Source: Viridibacterium sediminicola (GTDB lineage Bacteria > Pseudomonadota > Gammaproteobacteria > Burkholderiales > Rhodocyclaceae). Taken from it: a stretch of DNA of 64,000 nucleotides. Shown here piece by piece: positions 8,476 through 20,210 of this stretch. The notes below the pieces were generated by a model that ran no database searches, had not been told where the DNA came from, and was given only the letters and a program-made list of their open reading frames with translations. Within the stretch, counting starts at the first letter, position 1; each line of letters starts with the position of its first letter. The position numbers were made by a program, and so were the translations under genes. Location: assembly GCF_039631295.1 (NCBI RefSeq), contig NZ_JBDIVE010000008.1, positions 62,001-126,000 of the forward strand. Reading direction: 5' to 3'.

Positions 8476-9240
8476 ATGACCAAGCTCGTCTCGCAGATCG
8501 AATTCAAGAACTTCAATTTCTACTACGGCAAGTATCACGCCCTGAAGAACATCAACCTGTCGCTGGCGCGTCGCCATGTGACGGCCTTTATCGGCCCCTC
8601 CGGTTGTGGCAAATCGACCCTGCTGCGCACCATCAACCGTATGTACGACCTGTATCCGGATCAGCGTGCCGAGGGTGAGCTGCTGCTCGAAGGCAATAAC
8701 ATCCTCAGTTCGGCCATCGATTTGTCGTCGCTGCGTGCCAAGGTTGGCATGGTGTTCCAGAAGCCGACGCCGTTCCCGATGTCGATCTATGACAACATCG
8801 CCTTCGGCGTGAATCTGCACGAGCGCATCTCCAAGGCTGACATGGACGAGCGCGTCGAATGGGCACTGCGCAAGGCGGCGCTGTGGGACGAAGTGAAGGA
8901 CAAGCTGCACAAGAGCGGCATGGGCCTCTCCGGCGGTCAGCAGCAACGTCTGTGCATCGCCCGCGGCGTGGCGGTCAAGCCCGAAGTGCTCCTGCTCGAC
9001 GAGCCGACCTCGGCGCTGGACCCGATCTCGACGATGCGCATCGAAGAGCTGATCGACGAGTTGAAGGAAGAATTCACCATCGTCATCGTCACCCACAACA
9101 TGCAGCAAGCCGCGCGGATCTCGGATTTCACGGCTTACATGTATCTGGGCGAGCTGGTCGAGTTCGGCGATACGGACAAGATTTTCGTCAAGCCGGCGCG
9201 GAAGGAAACGGAAGACTACATCACGGGCCGCTTCGGCTAA
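8476..9240 (+). CDS. pstB: Phosphate ABC transporter ATPase PstB
   Basis: A 254-residue ATPase that powers the Pst importer. It shows Walker A GPSGCGKST near residue 42, the ABC signature LSGGQQQR, Walker B VLLLDEPTSALD and the switch His in IVTHNMQQAARI. I chose the ATG at 8476, preceded by GGAAA at good spacing; a TTG at 8464 in frame is possible. The operon ends here: phoU and phoBR, which often follow pstB, are not present, and a terminator lies about 145 bases downstream. Confidence 0.97.
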   Translation: MTKLVSQIEFKNFNFYYGKYHALKNINLSLARRHVTAFIGPSGCGKSTLLRTINRMYDLYPDQRAEGELLLEGNNILSSAIDLSSLRAKVGMVFQKPTPFPMSIYDNIAFGVNLHERISKADMDERVEWALRKAALWDEVKDKLHKSGMGLSGGQQQRLCIARGVAVKPEVLLLDEPTSALDPISTMRIEELIDELKEEFTIVIVTHNMQQAARISDFTAYMYLGELVEFGDTDKIFVKPARKETEDYITGRFG

Positions 9241-9295
9241 ATCCGAACCGCGCATCAGGCTACTGCGCGGCCCGATCTCAAGTCTGCGATGCTCA

Positions 9296-9311
9296 ACGTA
9301 CATGCGTACGT
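9296..9311. repeat. Short perfect palindrome in the pstB 3' region
   Basis: ACGTAC and GTACGT flank the tetranucleotide ATGC, giving a 6-base inverted repeat about 55 bases after pstB. There is no T-run, so it is not by itself a terminator. It may form a small RNA hairpin protecting the pst mRNA or be a protein site; nothing in the sequence decides this. Confidence 0.35.
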
Positions 9312-9384
9312 CTGCGCTTCTCGACTTGACCTCGAACCGCTCGCTACGCCCGCTGCACGATTCTCGCACCGAGAAAGATTCATC

Positions 9385-9413
9385 AAAACCCCGCTTCGGC
9401 GGGGTTTGTTTTT
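9385..9413 (+). terminator. Intrinsic terminator after pstSCAB
   Basis: AAACCCCGC and GCGGGGTTT pair perfectly around a TTCG tetraloop, followed by TGTTTTT. This is a strong rho-independent terminator placed between pstB and the aminotransferase gene. Confidence 0.9.
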
Positions 9414-9474
9414 GCTGCGCCGGTCTGAGGTAGTAAGATCGGATTTTCGTCCACGTTCATTGAAAGGAACGCTC

Positions 9475-10680
9475 GTGAGTACTGCTGTCCAACGCGCCGA
9501 TTTTGATCGGTACATGGTGCCTGTCTTCAACCCGCTCGAAATGATTTTCGTGCGAGGTGAAGCCTCGCGCCTGTGGGACCAGCAGGGACGTGACTACATC
9601 GATTTCGGTGCCGGCGTGGCGGTGACGGCGCTCGGCCATAGCCATCCGGTGCTGCTCAAGGCTTTGAGCGAGCAGTCGGTCAAGCTTTGGCACGTCTCCA
9701 ACTATTACACCAACGAACCGGCGCTGCGCCTGGCGAAGAAGCTCTGCGAGGCGACCTTTGCCGAGCAGGTGTTCTTCTGCAACTCTGGCGCCGAGGCCAA
9801 CGAGGCCGCGCTCAAGCTGGCGCGCAAGCGCGGCGTCGATATCAATCCGGACAAGATCGAAATCGTCGCTTTCAACGGCTCTTTCCACGGCCGGACCTTC
9901 TTCACCGTCTCGGTCGGCGGCCAGCCCAAATACTCTTCGGGCATGGGCCCCAATCCGGCTGGCATCATCCATGTCGATTTCAATGACATCGAGGCGGTCA
10001 AGCGCGTCATCGGTGCGAAGACCTGCGCCGTGATCGTCGAGCCGGTGATCGGCGAAGGCGGCATCATCCCGGCCAGCCCGGAGTTCCTGCAAGTGCTGCG
10101 CGAACTCACTACGGCCCATGACGCGGTGCTGATCTTCGACGAGATCCAGTCCGGCAACGGTCGTACCGGCGCGCTCTACGCCTACATGAACACCGAAGTC
10201 GTGCCCGACATCCTGACCACCGCCAAGGGCATCGGTGGCGGTTTTCCGATTGGCGTGATGCTGACCACGGCGGCGGTGGGCAACTACTTCAAGCCGGGTA
10301 GTCATGGTTCGACCTTCGGTGGCAATCCGCTGGCCTGCGCCGTGGCCGAAGCCGCTTTCGACTTCATCCGCGAGCCGGCCTTGCTGGCTAGCGTGAAGGA
10401 CAAGGCGGATCGCGCTGCGGCCAAGCTGCGCGAACTCGGCCAGCGCTATGGCTGCTTCTCCGAGGTGCGCTACTTTGGTCTGTGGTTCGGCTGCGAAATG
10501 AGCCCGGCATTTGCCAATCGCGCCGGTGATTTGATCAGTGCCGGTGCCGCACGTGGCGTGCTGATGCTGCAGGCCGGGCCGAACGTGCTGCGTATCGCGA
10601 CATCCCTGACGATCAGTGAGGCCGAGCTGGACGAGGGATTGCAGCGCCTGGAACAAGCTTGCGCCGCGCTGGCCGGCTGA
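9475..10680 (+). CDS. argD: Acetylornithine/succinylornithine-type aminotransferase
   Basis: A 401-residue class III PLP-dependent aminotransferase. The sequence is close to E. coli AstC/ArgD over its whole length (VRGEGSRLWDQQG-like start, FFCNSGAEANEAALKLARK, FNGSFHGRTFFTVS, then the PLP lysine in TTAKGIGGGFPIGV). Such enzymes transfer the amino group between acetylornithine (or succinylornithine) and 2-oxoglutarate in arginine synthesis or catabolism. No ast or arg neighbours help to choose, so biosynthetic ArgD is the more general guess. Start is the GTG at 9475, with GAAAGGAA upstream; a longer in-frame extension to 9289 crosses the pst terminator and is rejected. Confidence 0.9.
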   Translation: MSTAVQRADFDRYMVPVFNPLEMIFVRGEASRLWDQQGRDYIDFGAGVAVTALGHSHPVLLKALSEQSVKLWHVSNYYTNEPALRLAKKLCEATFAEQVFFCNSGAEANEAALKLARKRGVDINPDKIEIVAFNGSFHGRTFFTVSVGGQPKYSSGMGPNPAGIIHVDFNDIEAVKRVIGAKTCAVIVEPVIGEGGIIPASPEFLQVLRELTTAHDAVLIFDEIQSGNGRTGALYAYMNTEVVPDILTTAKGIGGGFPIGVMLTTAAVGNYFKPGSHGSTFGGNPLACAVAEAAFDFIREPALLASVKDKADRAAAKLRELGQRYGCFSEVRYFGLWFGCEMSPAFANRAGDLISAGAARGVLMLQAGPNVLRIATSLTISEAELDEGLQRLEQACAALAG

Positions 10681-10755
10681 GTGGAGGCGGGGGCTTCAGT
10701 CTGGGGCCCCCGATCCCGTTATCTGCTGTGCTGAGTATGCACACAACCCCATGCC

Positions 10756-13314
10756 ATGACACTGCCTGAGCGGCCGACAACAATAACAGCGCTGCGTGCC
10801 GAGCTCGAACAGCTCGCTGCGCGGGCGGGCCGTGCGCGCTTTTTCGACGCCTGTGACGATTCACCCGAATCGCTGACCTGGCGCCTGAAAACCCTGCTCG
10901 AAGACGAAATCAACCAGCGCGCCCGTGTTGAATTGGCGCTCGATAGCGCCCATGACGGCCTGTGGGATTGGGACCTCGTCACCCATGGCAGCTACCTGAG
11001 TCCGCAGTGGCGGCAGGTGCTGGGCATCAGTGATGAGAACTTGCTGCAAGGCCTCAGCTTCTGGGAGACCTTGATCCATCCCAACGACGTGCTGCCCGCG
11101 CGCAGCCGGCTCGACGAGCATCTGCTGGGCAAGAGCGAGGTGTTCTCGGCCGAGTATCGTCTGCGCTACGCCGATAGCAGCTGGCACTGGGTGGCCACCT
11201 ATGGCCGCGTGGTGGATCGCGACCCTGCCGGCAAGGCTTTGCGCATGGTTGGTGTGCATCGCGATATTTCAGAGCGCAAGCGTTTCGAGATGGAATTGCT
11301 GCGCGCCAAGGAGCTGGCCGAGTCGGCCAGCCGCGCCAAGGGGGACTTCCTGGCCAATATGAGCCATGAAATCCGCACCCCGATGAATGGCATCATCGGC
11401 ATGACCGAGCTGGCCCTCGACACGCCGCTGGACAACGAGCAGCGCGGTTACCTGCAGACCGTCAAGCGCTCGGCCGAATCCCTGCTGTCGATCATCAATG
11501 ACATTCTCGACTTCTCCAAGATCGAGGCCGGCCGCATGGAGCTGGAGAACATCGAGTTCTCGCTGCCAGCGGTGCTCAGCGATGCTTTCAAGGCGCTTGC
11601 CCTGCGCGGACATCAGAAAGGGCTGGAGCTGGTCTACGGCATCGAGAGCGGCACGCCGGAAGTCTTGCGCGGCGACCCGAACCGTTTGCGCCAGGTCTTG
11701 TTGAATCTGGTCGGCAATGCCATCAAATTCACTGAGAAAGGCGAAATCGAGGTGCGTGTGCGCCAGGTCGGCGCGCATGGCCGTAATGTCCGCCTGCAGT
11801 TCAGCGTGCGCGATACCGGCATCGGCATCGCCGCAGACAAGCAGGACGATGTGTTTGGCGTGTTTTCGCAGGCCGATACCTCGACCACGCGGCGCTACGG
11901 CGGGACCGGTCTGGGCCTGGCGATCTGCCGCCGCATGATCGAGCTGATGCGCGGCCGCATCTGGCTGGAGAGTGAAGTCGGGCGCGGCAGCTGCTTCCAC
12001 TTTACGGCCGAACTGGAAATGCTGCGTGACAGCGTCAATGGCGATCAGCTCGATGGCAGTCTGCGCGGGCGGCGCTTGTTGCTGGTCGAGGACAATGCTT
12101 GCGTGCGCCGCAATATCGCTGAAAACCTGCGGCGCTGGGGCGTCATGGTGGTCGAGGCGATCAGTGGCGACGAAGCGATGGCGGCGCTGCGCATGGCGCA
12201 AAAAGCCGGCGATGCCTTCGATTTGATGCTGGTTGACGCCAAGATGCCCGAACCCGGTGGTTTCGAGTTGCCGTCGCACTTCCACGCCGAGGGCGCGCCC
12301 TGCGACCGCATCGTGATGATGCTCAGCACCGAATCGCAGCGTAATGACTCGGCGCGTTGCCGCCAGCTCGGGGTGCGCTCGCATGTCGTCAAGCCCTTTT
12401 CCAGTATCGAGTTGCTCGATGCAATCCGGCTGGCCTTGGTCAACAATGTCGAGCCGGCCGAAGCGCTGGAAGAGTTCCGCATCGACGAAGCGCTGGCTGA
12501 AGTGGGTAAGCCGGTCAAACGGCGCAAGGTCTTGCTGGTGGAAGACAATCCGGTCAACCAGACCGTGGCCAGCAAGGTGCTCGAACGCAATGGTTTCGAG
12601 GTGACGGTGGCCAGCGATGGTCAGGAAGCCATCGACTGTTTCGAGAAGCAGCGCTTTGACATCATCCTCATGGATGTGCAGATGCCGATTCTTGGCGGGC
12701 TGGAGGCGACGCGGGCGATCCGCGCACGCGAGGCGCGGCGCAGCTGGGCGATGTCAGGGCGCTGGGAGTCGGTGCCGATTGTGGCGATGACCGCGCACGT
12801 GATGGCCGGCGACCGCGAGCGCTGCCTTGATGCGGGCATGGACGACTATGTGACCAAACCGATCCAGCCGGCCGAGCTGTTCGCCGCCATCGAGCGCGCC
12901 TGCGCTCGCTATTCGCGCACCGATGTCGAGTCGGAAATGATCAGCACCGACGAGTTGCTGCGCGGTGACGCCGACGAGATCGCTGACCTCTCGCAAACGC
13001 GCAGCCTGCTCGAAGGTGACGAGGAGGCAGTCACCGCGCTGATCAGTGTTTTTCTCAACGATGTCGGCAATGTCTGCAACCGTTTGCAGGCCGCTGTGCA
13101 GAAGGGCGATGCCCAGGCGCTGGGTGCGGTGGCGCATTCGGTCAAGTCTTCAGTCGGGATTTTCGGCGCCATGCATGCGGCTGAAGCGGCGCGCCGGCTG
13201 GAGATGGTGGGGCGTCAGGGCGACACCGATGGGGCGCTGGCGGCCACACCCGCCTTACTCAAGGAGATTAACCGCCTGGCGGGCTATTTGCGGCAGCAAA
13301 TCAAGCCGCTTTGA
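10756..13314 (+). CDS. Hybrid sensor histidine kinase (PAS, HisKA, HATPase, two receivers, HPt)
   Basis: An 852-residue cytoplasmic multidomain kinase without membrane segments. Order: a PAS fold-3 sensor at about 55-175 (GLWDWDLVTHGSYLSPQW... ending HRDISERK), a dimerisation/phosphoacceptor helix with His near 204 (FLANMSHEIRTPMNG), an ATPase domain (NAIKFTEKG, DTGIGI, GTGLGLAI), receiver 1 with Asp near 492 (LMLVDAKMP), receiver 2 with Asp near 638 (IILMDVQMP), and a C-terminal HPt with His near 793 (AHSVKSS). It thus carries a complete phosphorelay in one chain. The final response regulator and the signal are unknown; the neighbours (argD, carA) give no clue. A GC hairpin lies in the short gap upstream. 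Confidence 0.93.
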   Translation: MTLPERPTTITALRAELEQLAARAGRARFFDACDDSPESLTWRLKTLLEDEINQRARVELALDSAHDGLWDWDLVTHGSYLSPQWRQVLGISDENLLQGLSFWETLIHPNDVLPARSRLDEHLLGKSEVFSAEYRLRYADSSWHWVATYGRVVDRDPAGKALRMVGVHRDISERKRFEMELLRAKELAESASRAKGDFLANMSHEIRTPMNGIIGMTELALDTPLDNEQRGYLQTVKRSAESLLSIINDILDFSKIEAGRMELENIEFSLPAVLSDAFKALALRGHQKGLELVYGIESGTPEVLRGDPNRLRQVLLNLVGNAIKFTEKGEIEVRVRQVGAHGRNVRLQFSVRDTGIGIAADKQDDVFGVFSQADTSTTRRYGGTGLGLAICRRMIELMRGRIWLESEVGRGSCFHFTAELEMLRDSVNGDQLDGSLRGRRLLLVEDNACVRRNIAENLRRWGVMVVEAISGDEAMAALRMAQKAGDAFDLMLVDAKMPEPGGFELPSHFHAEGAPCDRIVMMLSTESQRNDSARCRQLGVRSHVVKPFSSIELLDAIRLALVNNVEPAEALEEFRIDEALAEVGKPVKRRKVLLVEDNPVNQTVASKVLERNGFEVTVASDGQEAIDCFEKQRFDIILMDVQMPILGGLEATRAIRAREARRSWAMSGRWESVPIVAMTAHVMAGDRERCLDAGMDDYVTKPIQPAELFAAIERACARYSRTDVESEMISTDELLRGDADEIADLSQTRSLLEGDEEAVTALISVFLNDVGNVCNRLQAAVQKGDAQALGAVAHSVKSSVGIFGAMHAAEAARRLEMVGRQGDTDGALAATPALLKEINRLAGYLRQQIKPL

Positions 13315-13346
13315 GGCCTTGATAGGTTCTGTGGTGACGGTCGGCA

Positions 13347-13375
13347 TTGCCGGAGGTGGCAAAAAACGTTACAAT
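13347..13375 (+). promoter_or_regulatory. Sigma-70 promoter for carAB
   Basis: TTGCCG at 13347-13352 and TACAAT at 13370-13375, separated by exactly 17 bases. Transcription would begin near 13382, about 160 bases before carA and just upstream of a terminator-like hairpin. Confidence 0.7.
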
Positions 13376-13415
13376 TCCAGAAATTAGCTGCAGCAGTATC
13401 TAGCTAGGGAAAAAC

Positions 13416-13457
13416 AACGGGATGGGCCCAGTTCGATAGGGGACCGTCCCGTTTTTT
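13416..13457 (+). terminator. Terminator-type hairpin in the carA leader (possible attenuator)
   Basis: AACGGGA at 13416-13422 pairs with TCCCGTT at 13447-13453, and the pairing continues inward (TGGGCCC with GGGGACCG) for about 14 pairs with one mismatch, followed by six T. It lies downstream of the good promoter at 13347-13375 and upstream of carA, so it either ends the kinase transcript or attenuates carAB. Confidence 0.75.
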
Positions 13458-13544
13458 ACGTCACCCGTCACGCGCCCAGGGCGCGCCGACTGCGGTGCCC
13501 CGGCTGCTGTGGCTCCCCGGAATGACGACTTCAGGAGTTTTACC

Positions 13545-14699
13545 TTGTCCGACACCCTGCATGCCTTGCTTGCCCTTGCCGACGGAACGATTTTTTACGG
13601 GCAGGGATTCGGCGTCGTAGGCAATTCGGTGGGTGAGGTGGTGTTCAATACGGCCATGACTGGCTACCAGGAAATCCTCACCGACCCGTCTTATTCGCGT
13701 CAGATCGTGACGCTGACCCAACCGCATATCGGCAATGTCGGCGTCAATGCCGAAGACAGTGAATCGGGCAAGGTGCATGCTGCCGGCCTGATCATCCGCG
13801 ACTTGCCGCTGCGTGTTTCCAACTTCCGTGCCGAACAAAGTCTTGATGCCTACATGAAGGCGCAAGGCGCGGTCGGCATCGCCGGCCTCGACACCCGCAA
13901 GCTCACCCGCATCCTGCGTGAAAAAGGTGCCCAGGCCGGCTGTATCGTCACCGCGACGAGCGCTGCCGGGCTGGATGCCGAAGCTGCCATCGCCAAGGCG
14001 CGCAGCTTCCCCGGCCTGGCCGGCATGGATCTGGCCAAGGTGGTGACGACTGACAAGTCCTACCCCTGGACTTCGGGCGAGTGGAAGCTGGGCCAGGGCT
14101 ATGTCGAGCAATCGGCACCCAAGTTTCATGTCGTGGCCTACGATTTCGGCGTCAAGAAGAACATTCTGCACATGCTGGCCGAACGCGGTTGCAAGCTGAC
14201 CGTGGTGCCGGCGCAGACGCCGGCCGCCGAAGTGCTGGCGCTCAATCCGGATGGCGTGTTCCTCTCCAATGGCCCCGGCGATCCGGAACCGTGCGACTAC
14301 GCCATCGCCGCTGCGCGTGAATTCCTTGAACGCAAGCTGCCGACTTTCGGCATCTGTCTGGGTCACCAGATTCTCGGTCTTGCCGCGGGCGCCAAGACGC
14401 TGAAGATGAAGTTCGGTCATCACGGTGCGAATCATCCGGTCAAGGATCTGGATAGCGGCCGCGTGCTGATCACCAGCCAGAACCACGGTTTCGCGGTCGA
14501 TGCCGCGACGCTGCCGGCCAATGTGCGTGCCAGCCATGTGTCGCTGTTCGACGGCAGCCTGCAAGGCCTGGTGTGGACCGACCGACCGGCGCTGTGCTTC
14601 CAGGGGCACCCGGAAGCGAGCCCTGGTCCGCACGATGTGGCTTACTTGTTCGATCAATTCATTGCCTTGATGGAAAAGGGTAAAGGGGCTAGGGGCTAG
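13545..14699 (+). CDS. carA: Carbamoyl-phosphate synthase small (glutaminase) subunit
   Basis: A 384-residue subunit that hydrolyses glutamine and passes ammonia to CarB to make carbamoyl phosphate for pyrimidines and arginine. The N-terminal CarA domain (LADGTIFYGQGFG, VVFNTAMTGYQEILTDPSYS) is followed by a class I glutamine amidotransferase domain with the nucleophile Cys in FGICLGHQILGLA and the His/Glu pair in CFQGHPEASPGPHD. I chose the TTG at 13545 because AGGAG sits 8 bases upstream and the length then matches the family (E. coli 382); a GTG at 13509 would add 12 residues without homology. The last codons (KGKGARG) are encoded by the left arm of a repeat. Confidence 0.97.
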   Translation: MSDTLHALLALADGTIFYGQGFGVVGNSVGEVVFNTAMTGYQEILTDPSYSRQIVTLTQPHIGNVGVNAEDSESGKVHAAGLIIRDLPLRVSNFRAEQSLDAYMKAQGAVGIAGLDTRKLTRILREKGAQAGCIVTATSAAGLDAEAAIAKARSFPGLAGMDLAKVVTTDKSYPWTSGEWKLGQGYVEQSAPKFHVVAYDFGVKKNILHMLAERGCKLTVVPAQTPAAEVLALNPDGVFLSNGPGDPEPCDYAIAAAREFLERKLPTFGICLGHQILGLAAGAKTLKMKFGHHGANHPVKDLDSGRVLITSQNHGFAVDAATLPANVRASHVSLFDGSLQGLVWTDRPALCFQGHPEASPGPHDVAYLFDQFIALMEKGKGARG

Positions 14700-14775
14700 G
14701 GGCGAGTGTGAAGTTTCCGGGCGCGGGGCGCCCGCATGAATTTCCTAATCCCTAATCCCTAATTCCTAGTCCCTC
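14683..14775. repeat. Interrupted inverted repeat between carA and carB
   Basis: A tandem GGGGCTA-type run (14685-14702), overlapping the carA stop codon, faces a run of CCTAATCCCTAATCCC type (14743-14773). Between them is a perfect 7-base hairpin, CGGGCGC/GCGCCCG, at about 14718-14734. In RNA the G-rich arm could pair with the U/C-rich arm by G-C and G-U pairs. There is no T-run, so it is not a standard terminator. Confidence 0.55.
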
Positions 14776-14782
14776 AAACAAA

Positions 14783-18006
<3,224 letters not shown>

Positions 18007-18010
<4 letters not shown>

Positions 18011-18483
18011 ACAAGATTCCCCTCACCGTGAAAGGCGCGGAGCTGCTGCGCGCCGAGCTGCATCAACTCAAGACGGTGGAGCGTCCGCGCGTGATCGAGG
18101 CGATTGCCGAGGCGCGTTCGCACGGCGATCTGTCGGAAAACGCCGAGTACGATGCAGCCAAGGAACGCCAGGGCTTCATTGAAGGGCGCATCAAGGAGGT
18201 GGAAGGCAAGCTGTCGTCTGCCCAGATCATCGACCCAAAGCTGCTTGATGCTGACGGCCGCGTGGTCTTCGGTGCGACTGTCGAGCTGGAAGACTTGGAC
18301 AGCGGGGAATCGGTGACCTATCAGATCGTCGGTGACGACGAGGCCGATCTCAAGTCGGGCAAGATCTCCATCTCCTCGCCGATTTCGCGCGCCCTGATCG
18401 GCAAGTTCGCCGGCGATGTCGCCGAGGTGCAAGCCCCCGGCGGCGTGCGCGAATACGAAGTGCTGGACGTCAAATACATCTGA
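18007..18483 (+). CDS. greA: Transcription elongation factor GreA
   Basis: A 158-residue Gre factor, which enters the RNA polymerase secondary channel and stimulates cleavage of backtracked RNA. The N-terminal coiled coil carries the acidic tip (ARSHGDLSENAEYDAAKERQ, residues ~37-56). The C-terminal FKBP-like domain ends GVREYEVLDVKYI. Length is the family norm. It overlaps carB by 4 bases; carAB-greA linkage is common in proteobacteria. A second Gre factor, GreB, is encoded at 50803. Confidence 0.97.
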
Positions 18484-18532
18484 GCGGCAGGAATCCCCCG
18501 GACTTCTGCGTCAAACTTCTGGAGTTGCCGGC

Positions 18533-18988
18533 ATGAACCGTGTGGCCGATTATCTGTTCGCCATCTGCATCACGCTGTGGGTGGGCGCGCTGTGGGCGGT
18601 GGGCTTTCTCACCGCACCGGTGCTGTTCCACGAGCTGGCCGACAAGACCCTGGCTGGCAATCTGGCCGGCAAGCTCTTCGCGATCATCGCCTGGCTGGGC
18701 ATCGGTTCGGCCGCTTACGCGTTGCTCTATGTTCTGGCGCGCCAGGGCGCACGCAGCCTGAAGACGGCCGTCTTCTGGCTGATCTTCCTGATGCTTCTGC
18801 TGACCCTTGCCGGACATTTTGGCGTCACCCCCGTCATCGCCCAGCTCAAGGCCGAAGCCTTGCCGCGTGAGGTGATGGAGAGCGTGCTCAAGGATCGTTT
18901 TGTCGCCTGGCACGGTGTGTCGAGCGTGCTCTACCTGATCCAGAGCGTGCTCGGCATCGCCCTGGTGACCCAGATCTACCGGCGCTGA
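18533..18988 (+). CDS. DUF4149-like inner-membrane protein
   Basis: A 151-residue protein with four predicted membrane segments: about 8-28 (FAICITLWVGALWAVGFLTA), 44-66, 75-97 and 125-147. The pattern, with TLWVGALWAVGFLTAPVLF at the start and a small charged loop before the last helix, fits the DUF4149 family of small membrane proteins often found next to greA and yhbY in betaproteobacteria. Function unknown. I chose the ATG at 18533, with GGAG upstream; the frame is open further upstream inside greA. Confidence 0.75.
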   Translation: MNRVADYLFAICITLWVGALWAVGFLTAPVLFHELADKTLAGNLAGKLFAIIAWLGIGSAAYALLYVLARQGARSLKTAVFWLIFLMLLLTLAGHFGVTPVIAQLKAEALPREVMESVLKDRFVAWHGVSSVLYLIQSVLGIALVTQIYRR

Positions 18989-19007
18989 GCGCGCCGGCCG
19001 CAGCGAC

Positions 19008-19448
19008 TTAGCGTGCGCTTTTCTTCGGGCGGGCGCTGCCCAGCGGGGTCTTGCGCACGCGTTCGGACACGCCGCGCAGCTTGGCGCGCGGCGGCGCCTT
19101 GGTGGTGGGGCGTGCGGCGGTGCGCGGCGTAGCAGCTTTGCCGGACTTGGCCGGCGCTTCCTTGACGACCAGTGCCTTGGGCTGCGGGCGGAACACCACC
19201 AGCAGTTTGCCAATGCTTTGCACGGCGGCGCAGTCGAGCTGCTTGCAGATTTCTTGTAGATAACCCACACGTGCGTCGCGATCATCGCCATAGACGCGGA
19301 TCTTGATCAGTTCGTGGGCTTTCAGGGCGGCATCGATTTCCTTGATGACGTTTTCGGTCAGACCGTTGCCAGCGATGCTGACAACCGGATCAAGGTGATG
19401 CGCTTTGGCGCGCAATTCGCGACGCTGGATAGGTTTTAGTTCAAACAT
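19008..19448 (-). CDS. yhbY: YhbY-type CRM-domain RNA-binding protein
   Basis: A 146-residue protein whose first ~95 residues are a CRM/YhbY domain (LKPIQRRELRAKAHHLDPVV, then AGNGLTENVIKEID and IKIRVYGDDRDARVG). YhbY associates with pre-50S ribosomal particles. The remaining ~50 residues are an added Arg/Lys/Ala/Pro-rich tail absent from the 97-residue E. coli protein, probably disordered and RNA-binding. It is divergent from rlmE with only 36 bases between, so their promoters overlap; yhbY next to rlmE-ftsH is conserved in proteobacteria. Confidence 0.92.
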   Translation of the reverse strand: MFELKPIQRRELRAKAHHLDPVVSIAGNGLTENVIKEIDAALKAHELIKIRVYGDDRDARVGYLQEICKQLDCAAVQSIGKLLVVFRPQPKALVVKEAPAKSGKAATPRTAARPTTKAPPRAKLRGVSERVRKTPLGSARPKKSAR

Positions 19449-19484
19449 TGAGTATTTCTTTCAGCAAACCGCTATTTTACTGCC

Positions 19485-20105
19485 ATGAAGCGTAGCAAGA
19501 CCAGCAAAGGCTGGATGCAAGAGCATATGAACGATCCCTGGGTGCAAAAAGCCAGGGCCGAAGGCCTGCGTTCGCGTGCCGCCTACAAGCTGATGGAGAT
19601 CGACGACAAGGACCACTTGCTCAAGCCGGGCATGGTGGTTGTCGACCTTGGCGCTGCGCCGGGTTCCTGGTGCCAGGTGGCAGCACGGCGGATCCAGCCG
19701 GGTGGCTTGTTGCTGGCGCTCGATCTGTTGCCGGTCGAGCCCTTGCCGGGCGTGAGCTTCTTGCAGGGGGACTTCCGCGACGATGAAGTGCTGGCCGAAT
19801 TCGAGCGCTTGCTCGACGGTCGTCAGGTAGACCTTGTTTTATCGGACATGGCCCCCAATATGTCGGGAGTGTCGGTCAGTGACGATGGCCGCATGATGCA
19901 TCTGGCTGAACTTGCACTCGATTTTGCCGACAAACACTTGAGACCGGGCGGCAACATGCTCATCAAGCTGTTTCAGGGCGCGGGCTTCATGGATTACCGC
20001 AAGGCCATGCAGGCGATGTTTGCCAGCGTGGCTTCACGTAAGCCGGAGGCTTCGCGTGATCGCAGCGCCGAGGTTTATCTGCTGGGGCAGCGCAAGTCCG
20101 GATAA
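19485..20105 (+). CDS. rlmE: 23S rRNA 2'-O-methyltransferase RlmE (FtsJ/RrmJ)
   Basis: A 206-residue SAM-dependent enzyme that methylates the 2'-OH of U2552 in the 23S A-loop. Seen: the N-terminal KTSKGWMQEHMNDPWVQKARAEGLRSRAAYKL with the catalytic Lys, SAM motif VVDLGAAPGSWCQVA, the catalytic Asp in LVLSDMAPNMSG, and the catalytic Lys in NMLIKLFQGAGF. Length is normal. It lies upstream of ftsH (105-base gap), the classic rlmE-ftsH pair. Confidence 0.97.
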   Translation: MKRSKTSKGWMQEHMNDPWVQKARAEGLRSRAAYKLMEIDDKDHLLKPGMVVVDLGAAPGSWCQVAARRIQPGGLLLALDLLPVEPLPGVSFLQGDFRDDEVLAEFERLLDGRQVDLVLSDMAPNMSGVSVSDDGRMMHLAELALDFADKHLRPGGNMLIKLFQGAGFMDYRKAMQAMFASVASRKPEASRDRSAEVYLLGQRKSG

Positions 20106-20210
20106 TCCCTGCCGTCTGCGCTTTGCGGCCGGGAACGAAGCAGCATAAAATGGGTCTGTTCCACATTGGACGTATAAAAGCCCCGCAGCGTCGGGCAGCG
20201 AGGAAGCAAC

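Noticed and set aside
7249..9369. Long minus-strand frame opposite pstA and pstB
   Set aside because: No recognisable domain; both plus-strand genes are conserved over their whole length.
10689..10711. GGGGGC/GCCCCC hairpin after the aminotransferase gene as a terminator
   Set aside because: The stem is strong but no T-run follows, so an intrinsic terminator cannot be claimed.
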